64,000 nt of DNA, from positions 1 through 64,000 of the forward strand of contig JABRVX010000012.1 of NCBI GenBank assembly GCA_039961735.1, written 5' to 3'. Below are positions 34,099 to 42,314 of this stretch, in pieces; positions within the stretch are counted from its first letter, which is position 1, and the number at the start of each line of letters is the position of its first letter. This DNA is from Fimbriimonadia bacterium (GTDB taxonomy: Bacteria; Armatimonadota; Fimbriimonadia; Fimbriimonadales; JABRVX01). Under the pieces are notes generated by a model. It saw only the letters and a list, made by a program, of their open reading frames with translations. It was not told the DNA's origin and ran no database searches. A program made the translations under genes and the position numbers.

Positions 34099-34508
34099 CC
34101 TCGGCCCTCCATAAACTCGGCCACATCACCAGACCACTTGCCGGGCTGAACGCGGGACCACTGAGGCTTGATGCTGCCGTCCAAGTTGTGGAGCCGATCG
34201 GGCAAACACCCCTTGCAGCCTGCCAGCTTGCAGACGTGTTTGGTCGGAAAGGACCCATCCTCGGAGAACACATCGCGGACATTCAGCTTGCGCGCCAGCT
34301 GATACTCGAGGTTCCTGATGATCGGCGCCACCGTCCTGTAAAGCGGATTTGTCCGGCCATGAACGATATGGCAGATCGTGGACTTAGCCAGGCCGCTGTC
34401 CTTGGCCAAGCGCGAAGTTCCGCGAAAGCTATACCGGCTCGTGTGCATCATCAACGCGGCGACGCGGTTGTGGCAGACGGCTGGTGCGATACGAAGTTGT
34501 TTTGTCAT
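34095..34508 (-). CDS. Helix-turn-helix protein with C-terminal cysteines
   Basis: 137 residues from ATG 34508 (an in-frame start at 34610 would overlap the gene upstream). An XRE-like helix-turn-helix spans about 30-60 (RGTSRLAKDSGLAKSTICHIVHG). The C-terminal half has CKLAGCKGC, a possible metal site. It is the first gene of the tightly overlapping operon that ends with the serine recombinase, and so may be its regulator. Confidence 0.65.
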   Translation of the reverse strand: MTKQLRIAPAVCHNRVAALMMHTSRYSFRGTSRLAKDSGLAKSTICHIVHGRTNPLYRTVAPIIRNLEYQLARKLNVRDVFSEDGSFPTKHVCKLAGCKGCLPDRLHNLDGSIKPQWSRVQPGKWSGDVAEFMEGRG

Positions 34509-34578
34509 TGCGAAATCCAGCGTGCCCGCCGAGGGGAATGGCCGCAATTGAAGTTTCTCCAACCGAACATTTCCCGAA

Positions 34579-35148
34579 CTATTTCGGCCCACGCGTGATG
34601 CGACGCGCAACCTGAAACTCGCTCATTTCCTGCTCCCTCAACATCGAACGAATCGATGCGGATGCATTGACAAGCTTGAGTCGATTCGCCCGAACAAAAG
34701 CCGAAACATACGTTCGAGATCGAATATCGAACGAGTGCCAACTTCCCGAGGAGCCAAGGTAGCGAACGCTCCGAATGAGCGCCACACAGCCGGCGAACTG
34801 GCTTCGCTTAAGCCGAGCAAAGAGCCATGCAACGCCAATCGAAGCGAGGGCGGAACCGAGCAAGAAGGCCGCAAAGCTGACATACCAAGCCGCCCCAAGT
34901 CCCAGAGCGACGAATGATCCGACTCCCAAGAGGGCAACCAGGGACAAGGCTGCAATGAGGAGTCGGTCCGCAACCCGAACGTGGGTGCGGCACTGATGAC
35001 AATATGGGATGTCCCATGCCCAGCCCCGAGTCTTGGAGTTTCGGTTTCTCTCAGTCCCGCTGATCGTCAGCCAGGTTCCAGGAAAGCGCCCGCAGCAGGC
35101 GCACTGCCGAGGGAAGGCGAACTGCTTGCCGGAAACATCGACTCTCAT
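34579..35148 (-). CDS. Membrane protein with zinc-ribbon head
   Basis: 189 residues. The N-terminal head has CACC (16-19) and CHQC (50-53), a probable zinc ribbon, followed by two transmembrane helices (62-83 and 87-110) and a cytoplasmic tail of about 75 residues with an arginine-rich end. The family was not identified. It lies 70 bases upstream of the helix-turn-helix gene. Confidence 0.6.
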   Translation of the reverse strand: MRVDVSGKQFAFPRQCACCGRFPGTWLTISGTERNRNSKTRGWAWDIPYCHQCRTHVRVADRLLIAALSLVALLGVGSFVALGLGAAWYVSFAAFLLGSALASIGVAWLFARLKRSQFAGCVALIRSVRYLGSSGSWHSFDIRSRTYVSAFVRANRLKLVNASASIRSMLREQEMSEFQVARRITRGPK

Positions 35149-35247
35149 CCTTCGACCATCCAGGACGCAGAATCCGCGTCAAATTTCAATCATCAAACCG
35201 AACAAAGACCGAACAAAGAAATGCCTCTCACAGCGAGGGGCAAGTGG

Positions 35248-35775
35248 TTAGAACTCCGGATTGCCGAACAGACAGCCGAGAAAGTCGCGGTTCACAATGC
35301 GCTCGATGAGGCGATCCACAGTCGGGTTGAATCGTGCGAATGTCGGCAGCCGATCCGGGGCCCGTCGCGAGATCACCAGGTCAACTTGAGGGTCGAACTG
35401 GTATCGCCAGAGTCGAGCCGCTCGGAATGGCTCATCCTTCAGATCCTTGCCAAGGTGATGATGGAAGCCACCTGAGAAGACGAGGACTCTGGGCGATCCC
35501 CAGCGAAGGGGCACGATCGCCACCCGCTGATGAGCTGGGTTGTGGATCCCGGTGACGACAACACCACTACTAAGGACGAGTGACTCTGTCGTTCGCTCGA
35601 TCTCGCCAAGTTCGCCCGGTGTGTGGTCGGGGCGACCGTGAGCCGCCTCGACTTTCACGAGCTTCGCTCCAAGCAGTCGGGCATTACCGTAGAGCCAAAG
35701 ACCGGCTGGCTCATAGAAGCCGGGCTCCGAATCGAAAGGAGCCGTTCGGGTTGGGGGTGCAAGGTGCGTTTTCAC
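35248..35775 (-). CDS. DprA/SLOG-like Rossmann protein (tentative)
   Basis: 175 residues. LVLSSGVVVTGIHNPAHQRV, then RVLVFSGGFHHHLGKDL and a late region ending ARFNPTVDRLIERI resemble the order of motifs in DprA/Smf-like nucleotide-binding folds, in which SGxxxxGID-type loops precede a second strand-loop. The match is weak. It is the last gene of the minus-strand cluster 37090-35248 downstream of the XRE/ImmA pair. Confidence 0.5.
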   Translation of the reverse strand: MKTHLAPPTRTAPFDSEPGFYEPAGLWLYGNARLLGAKLVKVEAAHGRPDHTPGELGEIERTTESLVLSSGVVVTGIHNPAHQRVAIVPLRWGSPRVLVFSGGFHHHLGKDLKDEPFRAARLWRYQFDPQVDLVISRRAPDRLPTFARFNPTVDRLIERIVNRDFLGCLFGNPEF

Positions 35776-35807
35776 CCACCGACCGTCTCAACGAATTGAG
35801 GCGGCGG

Positions 35808-36770
35808 CTAACTGAGTTGCAAGGTTGAAACGATAGCGGCTTGCACGTCGATCCCAGTGAAGTCCTTCGGCCTTGAGACTTGCGTGATTCGACTTCTCGG
35901 CAGGAATTCGCAAATGGCTTCAACCTTCTTACGGCCACCGAATACGACCCAATGGAACGAACTGTCCGCCAACCGTTCTAACTCGACCATTCCTGATCCA
36001 AGGGCGAGCCCCAGGGCATTGGACGACGTGCCAGTCTGAGCGTTGACCGCAAGAGTTCGGACGTATCGGCCCTGCCTCTTCAGCCAATCCGCGAGGAACT
36101 CCAAATCCTCGGGTCTTCGCGCGTTCCATCCGAGTGTCGGGATAGCCGGTAGCCCTGCTCGATTTGCCCTTGCTGCCTCATGGAGCGATCGGCGCATGTT
36201 CAGCACTTGTCGGACCGGACACATTGAGCCGTCGTCGTAAACTGAATATCCCGGAGAGACGAAGACGATGCGACCACCAAGGAGTCTGAGATGATCGAAG
36301 AAGTCTTGATCTCCAGCCGCAACTCCAAGCCGCTCCTGCAGTCGATCGAGAGACTCCTGATGAACCAGCAAGGCTGTCGCGGAACTGATACCGTATGATT
36401 GACGCCAGGCCGCGAGCTTCGGCCCGTTCTTGCTGAGGATGCCACCAATGTCAGTCAGCTTTGCAGCAACGACTCGGTGCCCCCCGCTGTCATCCAGCTT
36501 TTCCCTTGCTGAGAGATTCCAGATGCATGCAGGGAGCCTCGGGATGGGGATCACAGATTTGAAGTCCAGGTTCTCTGGAATGCTGCATTCCGCCCATTCC
36601 CGATAAGCGCGGTCTTGTAGCGAGGGAGCCGCGCACCAGGGATGCTCAGGATTGCAAGCGTGCTCACCCGAGAGGCCGAGGCGCCCCGCGTCGCACAGCG
36701 GAACCATGTCTCGGCACGCCAAGCCGATGAGACAGTCTTGCTGGGCTATAAGATCACCTCTGCGATGCAT
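35808..36770 (-). CDS. Unknown protein with N-terminal Cys cluster and DUF4417-like barrel (tentative)
   Basis: 320 residues. The first 46 hold five cysteines (13, 19, 26, 39, 46), enough for a zinc or iron-sulphur site. The second half recalls DUF4417-type proteins: FVSPGYSVYDD, RQVLNMRRSL, GLPAIPTLGWN, RTLAVNAQTG and HWVVFGG, alternating strand and helix as in a TIM-like barrel. The function is unknown. It overlaps the small gene at 36746 by 25 bases and lies 32 bases from the DprA-like gene, so the three genes are a unit. Confidence 0.6.
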   Translation of the reverse strand: MHRRGDLIAQQDCLIGLACRDMVPLCDAGRLGLSGEHACNPEHPWCAAPSLQDRAYREWAECSIPENLDFKSVIPIPRLPACIWNLSAREKLDDSGGHRVVAAKLTDIGGILSKNGPKLAAWRQSYGISSATALLVHQESLDRLQERLGVAAGDQDFFDHLRLLGGRIVFVSPGYSVYDDGSMCPVRQVLNMRRSLHEAARANRAGLPAIPTLGWNARRPEDLEFLADWLKRQGRYVRTLAVNAQTGTSSNALGLALGSGMVELERLADSSFHWVVFGGRKKVEAICEFLPRSRITQVSRPKDFTGIDVQAAIVSTLQLS

Positions 36771-37090
36771 CGAGGCGGCATGACCTGGGCGGCGTAAACA
36801 CGCGCTCTTCGAATTCTTCGTCCACGCAGGAGCTCTGCGTCTTCGCCTACGATATCGCCGATGCGCGTTCCGATCGCTGTGTGGGCGGTCCAGAAGGTGT
36901 CGTTTGGACGAATAGAGATCGGTTCCCCGGACCGAAGGCCCTTTAGAGCCGCCGTATCCAGATTCGCCAGCTCAATTAGGAGGGTCTCAGGAGTCTCAGG
37001 AGGACACTCTCCTCCGCCACCGCCCGGCTGGCCGGGCTCTGGCAATCGTGGAGTTCGGGGGATTTGCTGCTTCGGGTTATTCTTAGGCAT
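36746..37090 (-). CDS. Small protein of unknown function, first gene of the three-gene cluster
   Basis: 114 residues: a Pro/Gly-rich tail of about 30 residues (RLPEPGQPGGGGGE), then a compact domain (LIELANLDTAALKGLRSGE, ISIRPNDTFW, RVYAAQVMPPRC). No family recognised. AGGA lies 7 bases before the ATG at 37090. It is preceded by an operator-like site shared with the XRE gene promoter. Confidence 0.55.
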   Translation of the reverse strand: MPKNNPKQQIPRTPRLPEPGQPGGGGGECPPETPETLLIELANLDTAALKGLRSGEPISIRPNDTFWTAHTAIGTRIGDIVGEDAELLRGRRIRRARVYAAQVMPPRCIAEVIL

Positions 37091-37117
37091 AGTAGTTCCT
37101 GCGCTGCTGTACCGCGT

Positions 37118-37138
37118 ATCCGCAGATCAGCGTATTAT
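37118..37138 (-). promoter_or_regulatory. Operator-like site S2, upstream of the 36746-37090 gene
   Basis: ATCCGCAGAT (37118-37127), followed on the plus strand by an AT-rich block GTATTAT, is repeated as site S1 at 38223-38232 with the same flanking order. The 10-mer is a near-palindrome. On the minus strand it lies between a TAATAAT-type -10 box and the ribosome site. Confidence 0.5.
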
Positions 37139-37175
37139 TATGACGCGCCTTTTCGTGGTTTGGATGCATCTGTGG

Positions 37176-37883
37176 TCAAAAGAGGGCTGGACTGGGCTCG
37201 GTCTCTACGATCAAACTGGCCTTCAGCAAGCGGATTCTCGCGAGCGCCTTCGAAACGCAAAACCAAGACGACGCATCCTCGATGACTTCCTGACCCAGTG
37301 CGGAATCCTGCCAGATCTCGGAGTAGGAATCGGATGCTTGCGCCTTCGCTGTCACCCGCGCGGTTAGCTCTGAAATGGGCATCAGCAAAGCGCCGCACAT
37401 GTACCAAGCCTGATACTCGAACAAGTCTCCCTGGCCAAGAGACTCGGCTCCGTCACGGTAGCAGACCTGCAAATACTGCACGCTAGTATCGAAAAGCGAT
37501 TCCTGGGCTTTACGTTGGATGAGTGGATCATGGAGCAAGACATGTCCGAGCTCGTGGGCGAGCGTGGACCGGAGCCGGTTTTCATTCGAAGACTCATTCA
37601 GCAAGCCGGAAACTCGGACAATCGGCTTCGCACGCGGCCGAAACAAAGTGAGACCTTCAACTCCTTCACCGAACTCCCCAAGATCGGCATAGGTGTCCAG
37701 TTCTTCCGCAAATTTCTCGATCAGCGTTGTCAGGTCGTCTGTCGATAGCGGAAACAGGTTAGCCGAGCGCCGAGATTGGACGTGAGCCATGACGATCTGC
37801 TCGGCGGTCGAGTCCATCCGCTTCGTCGGCTGAAACTCAGGCTTACCCAAAAGCTCAGATAGCGTCAGCACTTCACTTGGCAT
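37176..37883 (-). CDS. ImmA/IrrE-family metallopeptidase
   Basis: 235 residues with the M78 signature AHELGHVLLHD (His110, Glu111, His114) and FEYQAWYMCGALLMP, where the third ligand lies. Such peptidases cleave or relieve a partner XRE repressor in response to DNA damage or a signal. The partner is encoded directly upstream, overlapping by 11 bases. Confidence 0.9.
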   Translation of the reverse strand: MPSEVLTLSELLGKPEFQPTKRMDSTAEQIVMAHVQSRRSANLFPLSTDDLTTLIEKFAEELDTYADLGEFGEGVEGLTLFRPRAKPIVRVSGLLNESSNENRLRSTLAHELGHVLLHDPLIQRKAQESLFDTSVQYLQVCYRDGAESLGQGDLFEYQAWYMCGALLMPISELTARVTAKAQASDSYSEIWQDSALGQEVIEDASSWFCVSKALARIRLLKASLIVETEPSPALF

Positions 37884-38196
37884 CGCCCTTCTCCAACGTC
37901 TTCCTGAAAGCTGCTATCGCCTTCTTCACGACCTCAGTCTCCGGATTGAGTCCCCTCAGATCAGGGGAGACCTCGCCCGCGCTGTAATAGAGGGCGTCTT
38001 TGTCGAGTTCGAGCACTCTAGCAAACTCCTCGATCAGGTAATCGCTCGGCGCTCCTCTGCGGTCGCGCTCCAGGTCGTTCAGATACTGAGGTGAAATTGG
38101 GCCACCATCCTCTTTCAGGATCTTCGCGGCCAGCTCTTTCTGGCTCAAACCGAGTGCTTTCCGACGCTCCGAGATCAGTTTTCCAAAAGATACCAT
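37873..38196 (-). CDS. XRE-family repressor (ImmR-like) paired with ImmA
   Basis: 107 residues with an N-terminal Cro/CI helix-turn-helix (LISERRKALGLSQKELAAKI, SPQYLNDLERDRR) and a short C-terminal helical part. Together with the overlapping ImmA gene it forms the classic repressor/anti-repressor pair of integrative elements. Its promoter region carries site S1, which also overlaps the apparent promoter of the divergent hsdM gene. Confidence 0.87.
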   Translation of the reverse strand: MVSFGKLISERRKALGLSQKELAAKILKEDGGPISPQYLNDLERDRRGAPSDYLIEEFARVLELDKDALYYSAGEVSPDLRGLNPETEVVKKAIAAFRKTLEKGDAK

Positions 38197-38222
38197 GTGA
38201 GGTCACGTGCGGCGATTCGCAA

Positions 38223-38243
38223 ATCCGCAGATATGTGTATAAT
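38223..38243 (+). promoter_or_regulatory. Operator-like site S1 with hsdM -10 box
   Basis: ATCCGCAGAT (38223-38232) is followed by a consensus TATAAT at 38238-38243 reading toward hsdM. The weak -35 TTCGCA is at 38216-38221, spacer 16. The same 10-mer with a related AT block occurs at S2 (37118). XRE binding here would control both the repressor gene and the restriction island. Confidence 0.55.
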
Positions 38244-38340
38244 ACTCCCTGAACGAGGGTTTTGGCGCGCTCTTCCCGGCATTTCGACGTGATTGCCGTC
38301 ACATTGCCGCTCAGGGCTGTCCACACAAGAAGATCAAACC

Positions 38341-39603
38341 ATGCTAACCGGTGACCTGCGAAATCAAATCGACCGACTCTGGGACTCTTTCTGGTCGGGC
38401 GGAATCTCCAACCCTCTCGAAGTGATCGAACAGATCACGTATCTCCTCTTTCTGCGACGCCTCGACGAACTGCAGCAGCTGGAAGAAAATAAGGCCAATC
38501 GCCTCGGCACGCCGATCGAGCGCCGCTTCTACCCCGAGGGCAAGGATTCCAAGGGCCGTTTGTATGAAGACCTCCGCTGGAGCAGGTTCAAGCACATGGC
38601 GCCAGGCGAGATGTACGAGGTCGTCAGCGAGCACGTCTTCCCGTTCCTGCGCACCCTCGGCGGAAGCAACGGGAACTACACCCGACACATGAAGGATGCC
38701 CGCTTCACCATCCCAACCCCAGCGCTGTTAGCCAAGGTCGTGGACATGGTGGACAAGGTGCCAATGGAGGACCGCGATACCAAGGGCGATCTTTATGAAT
38801 ACATGCTCGGCAAGATTGCAACTGCCGGGCAAAACGGCCAGTTCCGAACGCCGCGTCACATCATTCAGCTTATGGTCGAGATGACCCAGCCCAAGCCCGA
38901 CGACCTTATCTGCGATCCGGCCAGCGGTACGTGCGGCTTCCTGGTGGCGGCGGGCGAGTACATCCGCGACCACCACCCCGAAGCCCTTCGCGACCCGAAG
39001 CTCCGCCAGCACTTCCACGAGAAGATGTTCCACGGCTTCGACTTCGACAACACCATGCTCCGCATCGGCAGCATGAACATGATGCTGCACGGCGTCGAGA
39101 ACCCGGACATCACCTACAAGGACTCTCTGGCCGACGAGCACAGTTCGGATGCGAACAAGTACACGTTGGTGCTCGCCAATCCGCCGTTCGCCGGGTCGCT
39201 CGACTACGAGAACACGGCAAAGGACCTGCTGCAGATCGTTAAAACGAAGAAGACTGAGCTGCTCTTCCTGGCGCTCTTTATCCGCATTCTCAAACCCGGT
39301 GGACGGGCCGCTGTTATCGTGCCGGACGGGGTTCTTTTCGGCTCCAGCACGGCTCACAAGGCGCTTCGCCAGATGCTTGTGGAAGACCACAGGCTCGATG
39401 GAGTGGTGAGCCTTCCTAGCGGAGCCTTTAAGCCGTATGCCGGAGTCTCGACGGCGGTCCTGTTCTTCACGAAGACCAACTCTGGTGGGACTGATCAGGT
39501 TTGGTTTTACGACGTGAAAGCGGATGGTTGGAGCCTCGACGACAAGCGTCAAGCGCTCTTGCCCGAGGAGAAGTTGGGTCCAGTTGCCAAGCTGCCGAAG
39601 TAG
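38341..39603 (+). CDS. hsdM: Type I restriction-modification methyltransferase subunit HsdM (frameshifted near the 3' end)
   Basis: 420 residues are read from ATG 38341 before a stop at 39603. An N-terminal helical domain (LRNQIDRLWDSFWSGGISNPLEVI) is followed by an N6-adenine methyltransferase fold with Asp192 in DPASGTCGF and NPPF at 280-283. The family normally continues for about 90 more residues; exactly that segment occurs in the next frame from 39597 to 39869. A one-base deletion relative to the intact gene, or a sequence error, explains it. The methylase core is intact, but the C-terminal part that contacts HsdS would be lost. Confidence 0.9.
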   Translation: MLTGDLRNQIDRLWDSFWSGGISNPLEVIEQITYLLFLRRLDELQQLEENKANRLGTPIERRFYPEGKDSKGRLYEDLRWSRFKHMAPGEMYEVVSEHVFPFLRTLGGSNGNYTRHMKDARFTIPTPALLAKVVDMVDKVPMEDRDTKGDLYEYMLGKIATAGQNGQFRTPRHIIQLMVEMTQPKPDDLICDPASGTCGFLVAAGEYIRDHHPEALRDPKLRQHFHEKMFHGFDFDNTMLRIGSMNMMLHGVENPDITYKDSLADEHSSDANKYTLVLANPPFAGSLDYENTAKDLLQIVKTKKTELLFLALFIRILKPGGRAAVIVPDGVLFGSSTAHKALRQMLVEDHRLDGVVSLPSGAFKPYAGVSTAVLFFTKTNSGGTDQVWFYDVKADGWSLDDKRQALLPEEKLGPVAKLPK

Positions 39604-39869
39604 AGCATCCGAAGAACAACCTGCCGGATGCACTCAACCGATGGTTCGAAAGGGACGGGTTAGAGCGCGAGCGGCCCCGGACTGCTCAGAGCTTCTGCGT
39701 TCCAAAGTCGGAGATCGCCGCCAACAGTTATGACCTCAGCCTGAACCGGTACAAGGAGGTCGAGCACGAAGAAGTCGAGCACCGGGCCCCCAAGGAGATC
39801 CTCGCCGAGCTATGGAAGCTGGAAGAAGAGATTCAGGCGGGAATGAAGGAACTGGAGCGGATGCTGTGA
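39597..39869 (+). pseudogene. hsdM: Detached C-terminal segment of HsdM
   Basis: In the -1 frame relative to hsdM the sequence reads EVEHPKNNLPDAL, RTAQSFCVPKSEIAA, DLSLNRYKEV, then EEIQAGMKELERML: the normal end of type I HsdM proteins. The junction lies at about 39590-39603. No slippery heptamer or own start codon with a ribosome site was found, so this looks like a mutational or sequencing frameshift rather than a separate gene. Confidence 0.85.
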
Positions 39870-39913
39870 AACCGGTTCGTGCAGAACTTGCACATACTAC
39901 CCACCGACCGGGC

Positions 39914-39938
39914 AACTATTCGAAAATCCCGAATAGTT
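39914..39938. promoter_or_regulatory. Hairpin/dyad upstream of the DUF3800 gene
   Basis: AACTATTCG / CGAATAGTT, a perfect 9-bp dyad with a 7-base centre, 44 bases before the DUF3800 start. It has no T tract on the plus strand and is a possible operator. Confidence 0.4.
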
Positions 39939-39981
39939 CGTTTGGGGTTATTGGAGAAGCACCTCGGCGGGAGCGGATTTT

Positions 39982-40809
39982 ATGAGCGGGCAAGGCACCG
40001 TGGCCGCGGGGCAGCCGACCACCCATCGTCCAGATCGATATCGGCTCTACATTGACGAGTCCGGGGACCATGCATACAAAAAGCTCGCTGAGGTGAGCCA
40101 TCGCTACCTGGCTCTTCTCGGCCTATGGTGCCGCCAAAGGGACGAGTACGTCGCTTTGCACGATAGCCTTGAGAAGCTCCGTCGCGACGTGTTCGGACCA
40201 CGGCCGGACGATCCGGTCATCCTCCACCGTGAAGACATCATCAACAAGCGTGGAGACTTCTACGTGCTGCAGGACCCAGGGAAGGAGAAGGCCCTGAATG
40301 ATGGGCTGCTCCAGCTCGTTCAGAACTCAAGCTTTCGGATGGTGTGCATCGTCATCGACAAGCAGCAACATCAAGACAAGTACGCGAGCCCGATGCATCC
40401 CTACCACTACTGTTTGGCGGCGGTGCTCCAGAGGTATTGCGGCTGGCTGAACTACAAGAACGTCGTCGGGGACGTGTTGGCCGAAGCGAGAGGGAGGGCT
40501 GAAGACCAGCAACTGGAGAGCGCCTATGCGAACATCCACGCCAGCGGAACGCTGTATCTCGATGCGTCGACGGCGCAGCGGGTGCTGACGAGCAAGTCCC
40601 TGAAGCTTAGGCGCAAGGACGCGGACATCGCGGGCTTACAGCTGGCGGACGTCTTGGCTCATCCGGTTAAGCAGTGGGTCTTGTGGCAGAAGGGCATCAT
40701 CGCGGAACCTCAAGGCTACGGACGCCGGCTCGCCGATGCCGCGCGGCTGAAGTTCAACGTCAGGAACGACACTGGTCAGGTGGAGGGCTATGGCTGGAAG
40801 CTCCTCTGA
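39982..40809 (+). CDS. DUF3800 protein (RNase H-like fold)
   Basis: 275 residues. The N-terminal YIDESGDH (Asp25, Glu26, Asp29) and the late GLQLADVLAHPV are the conserved acidic sites of DUF3800 (PF12686), an RNase H-like family often found inside restriction and other defence loci. A nuclease role is likely but unproven. GGGAG precedes the ATG. Confidence 0.85.
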   Translation: MSGQGTVAAGQPTTHRPDRYRLYIDESGDHAYKKLAEVSHRYLALLGLWCRQRDEYVALHDSLEKLRRDVFGPRPDDPVILHREDIINKRGDFYVLQDPGKEKALNDGLLQLVQNSSFRMVCIVIDKQQHQDKYASPMHPYHYCLAAVLQRYCGWLNYKNVVGDVLAEARGRAEDQQLESAYANIHASGTLYLDASTAQRVLTSKSLKLRRKDADIAGLQLADVLAHPVKQWVLWQKGIIAEPQGYGRRLADAARLKFNVRNDTGQVEGYGWKLL

Positions 40810-40817
40810 AATGAGAA

Positions 40818-40845
40818 AGGGACGACTCCTTTCGGATTCGTCCCT
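40818..40845 (+). terminator. Hairpin after the DUF3800 gene
   Basis: AGGGACGA / TCGTCCCT with an inner TCC/GGA pair. There is no T tract; it may be a weak terminator or attenuator before the next operon. Confidence 0.45.
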
Positions 40846-40977
40846 CGCCGGCCCATTCGGGCCGTCCACCTGCGCAGTCGCGCATTACATTCATTATGGG
40901 CAAACGCGGCACAAATGTCAACCGTTCCCGGCAGTTTTCGGGAGCGAGGCAAAGTGGATCGAAGTGTGGAGGGAGGA

Positions 40978-41877
40978 ATGAGCGAGCTTCGCCTCTACTC
41001 CATTGAAGGCGGCAAGGCCGTCGAAAATCATGCTTCCGGCTTCAAGCTCGAACGCGAGGTCCAGAATCTCTTCGAAGCCAATCTTGAAGCTCTGCTCGGA
41101 GTCCGTTTCGTCGCCTCCGAGTTCCCGACCGGTCAGAGCGGGCGCATCGACACGCTTGGCATTGACGAGAACGGCTTCCCGGTTGTCATCGAGTACAAGC
41201 TCGACAAGAACCGCACAGTCATCAATCAGGGAATGTCGTACATGGCATGGCTCCGCAGCCACAAGGCTGAGTTCTGGAAGGTCGTCTTCGAGAAGCTCGG
41301 CAAGGAGGCCGCTGACGCCATCGACCACTCTTCAACGCGCCTCATCTGCATCGCCACCGACTTCACCCGTGACGACCTTGGCGCATACGAGCTTATGCCA
41401 AACAGCATCGATCTCGTGCGGTACCGCAGATTCGGCGAGAGCCAACTGCTTCTTGAACGGATCACTTCATCGGAAGTCACCGCTTCCCCGGTTACAGGAA
41501 CGACCAGCACGAAGAGCGGCCCTGACAAGCCCATTTCTCAGTGGCTCGAGGAGGCCCCGCCCAACATCAAGGCTCTCTACGAGGCTCTGAAGCAAGCCAT
41601 TCTCAGCCAAGGCGAGGATGTCTCCGAGAAAGCGACCAAACTTTACATCGCATACAAGCGGACTCGGAACTTCGCGACGATGACCTATGCGACGAAGACG
41701 GACCTCAACCTCTACCTTCACGTTAACGTGGAGGAAGTGGAGATGCGCGACGGCCTTCGCGATGTCCGAACGATCGGTCATTGGGGGACGGGAGACCTCG
41801 AAGTCAAGATTCGCACCTTAGAGGACGTCGAGAGGTCGCTACCGCTGATCCAACGAGCTTATGAGGGGCAAGTATGA
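40978..41877 (+). CDS. PD-(D/E)xK nuclease-like protein with DUF5655 domain
   Basis: 299 residues from ATG 40978, chosen for the GAGGGAGGA directly upstream (an in-frame start at 40915 lacks one). The N-terminal half has a nuclease-type core: Asp58 in SGRIDTLG and Glu72-x-Lys74 in VIEYKLDK. The C-terminal 110 residues resemble DUF5655 (ISQWLEEAPPNIKALYEAL, KLYIAYKRTRNF). Found in defence neighbourhoods, it probably binds or cuts DNA. It shares ATGA with the membrane protein gene. Confidence 0.8.
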   Translation: MSELRLYSIEGGKAVENHASGFKLEREVQNLFEANLEALLGVRFVASEFPTGQSGRIDTLGIDENGFPVVIEYKLDKNRTVINQGMSYMAWLRSHKAEFWKVVFEKLGKEAADAIDHSSTRLICIATDFTRDDLGAYELMPNSIDLVRYRRFGESQLLLERITSSEVTASPVTGTTSTKSGPDKPISQWLEEAPPNIKALYEALKQAILSQGEDVSEKATKLYIAYKRTRNFATMTYATKTDLNLYLHVNVEEVEMRDGLRDVRTIGHWGTGDLEVKIRTLEDVERSLPLIQRAYEGQV

Positions 41878-42314
41878 GCCCAGACCGGCCAAACCTCATC
41901 AAGCACTTGGAGTTCATCCAAATCACCATCGTTCGAATGGCAGCCAACTCCTTCGTGATCAAGGGCTGGACGGTCACACTTGTGGCCGCCATCCTGGCCT
42001 TCACATCGAAGGACGCGAACCCCAACGCAGCCTCAATCGCGCTGATTCCAGCGATCATGTTCTGGAGTCTTGACGCCTACTACCTTCGCACGGAGCGCGA
42101 GTTCCGGGCGCTCTATGACCAAGTCCGACAAAACCCTCCAAAGGACGATTTGGAGGTGGACTTCTCCCTCGATGTTTCGAAGCTGAAGCCAAAGACTGCA
42201 GGTGCGTTGCGAGTCGCCTTCACTAGAACTCTCGCGCCGTTCTATTTAGCACTGATCGGCGTGATCATCGCGGTCTGGTTGCTTGCACCAAAGCTCATGG
42301 GAGGTGATTCCTAA
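41874..42314 (+). CDS. Membrane protein paired with the TIR-like gene
   Basis: 146 residues: a soluble N-terminal helix (IKHLEFIQITIVRMAANSF), two adjacent membrane segments (about 30-45 and 52-68, the latter ending FWSLDAYYLRTEREFRALYD) and a C-terminal helix (about 118-140). I recognise this plan from small membrane proteins encoded next to TIR-like genes. Its stop shares one base with the TIR-like start (TAATG), so the two are made together. Confidence 0.75.
   Translation: MSPDRPNLIKHLEFIQITIVRMAANSFVIKGWTVTLVAAILAFTSKDANPNAASIALIPAIMFWSLDAYYLRTEREFRALYDQVRQNPPKDDLEVDFSLDVSKLKPKTAGALRVAFTRTLAPFYLALIGVIIAVWLLAPKLMGGDS

Noticed and set aside
39570-39620. Programmed -1 frameshift in hsdM
   Set aside because: No X_XXY_YYZ heptamer or downstream pseudoknot was seen; a one-base deletion or sequencing error is simpler.
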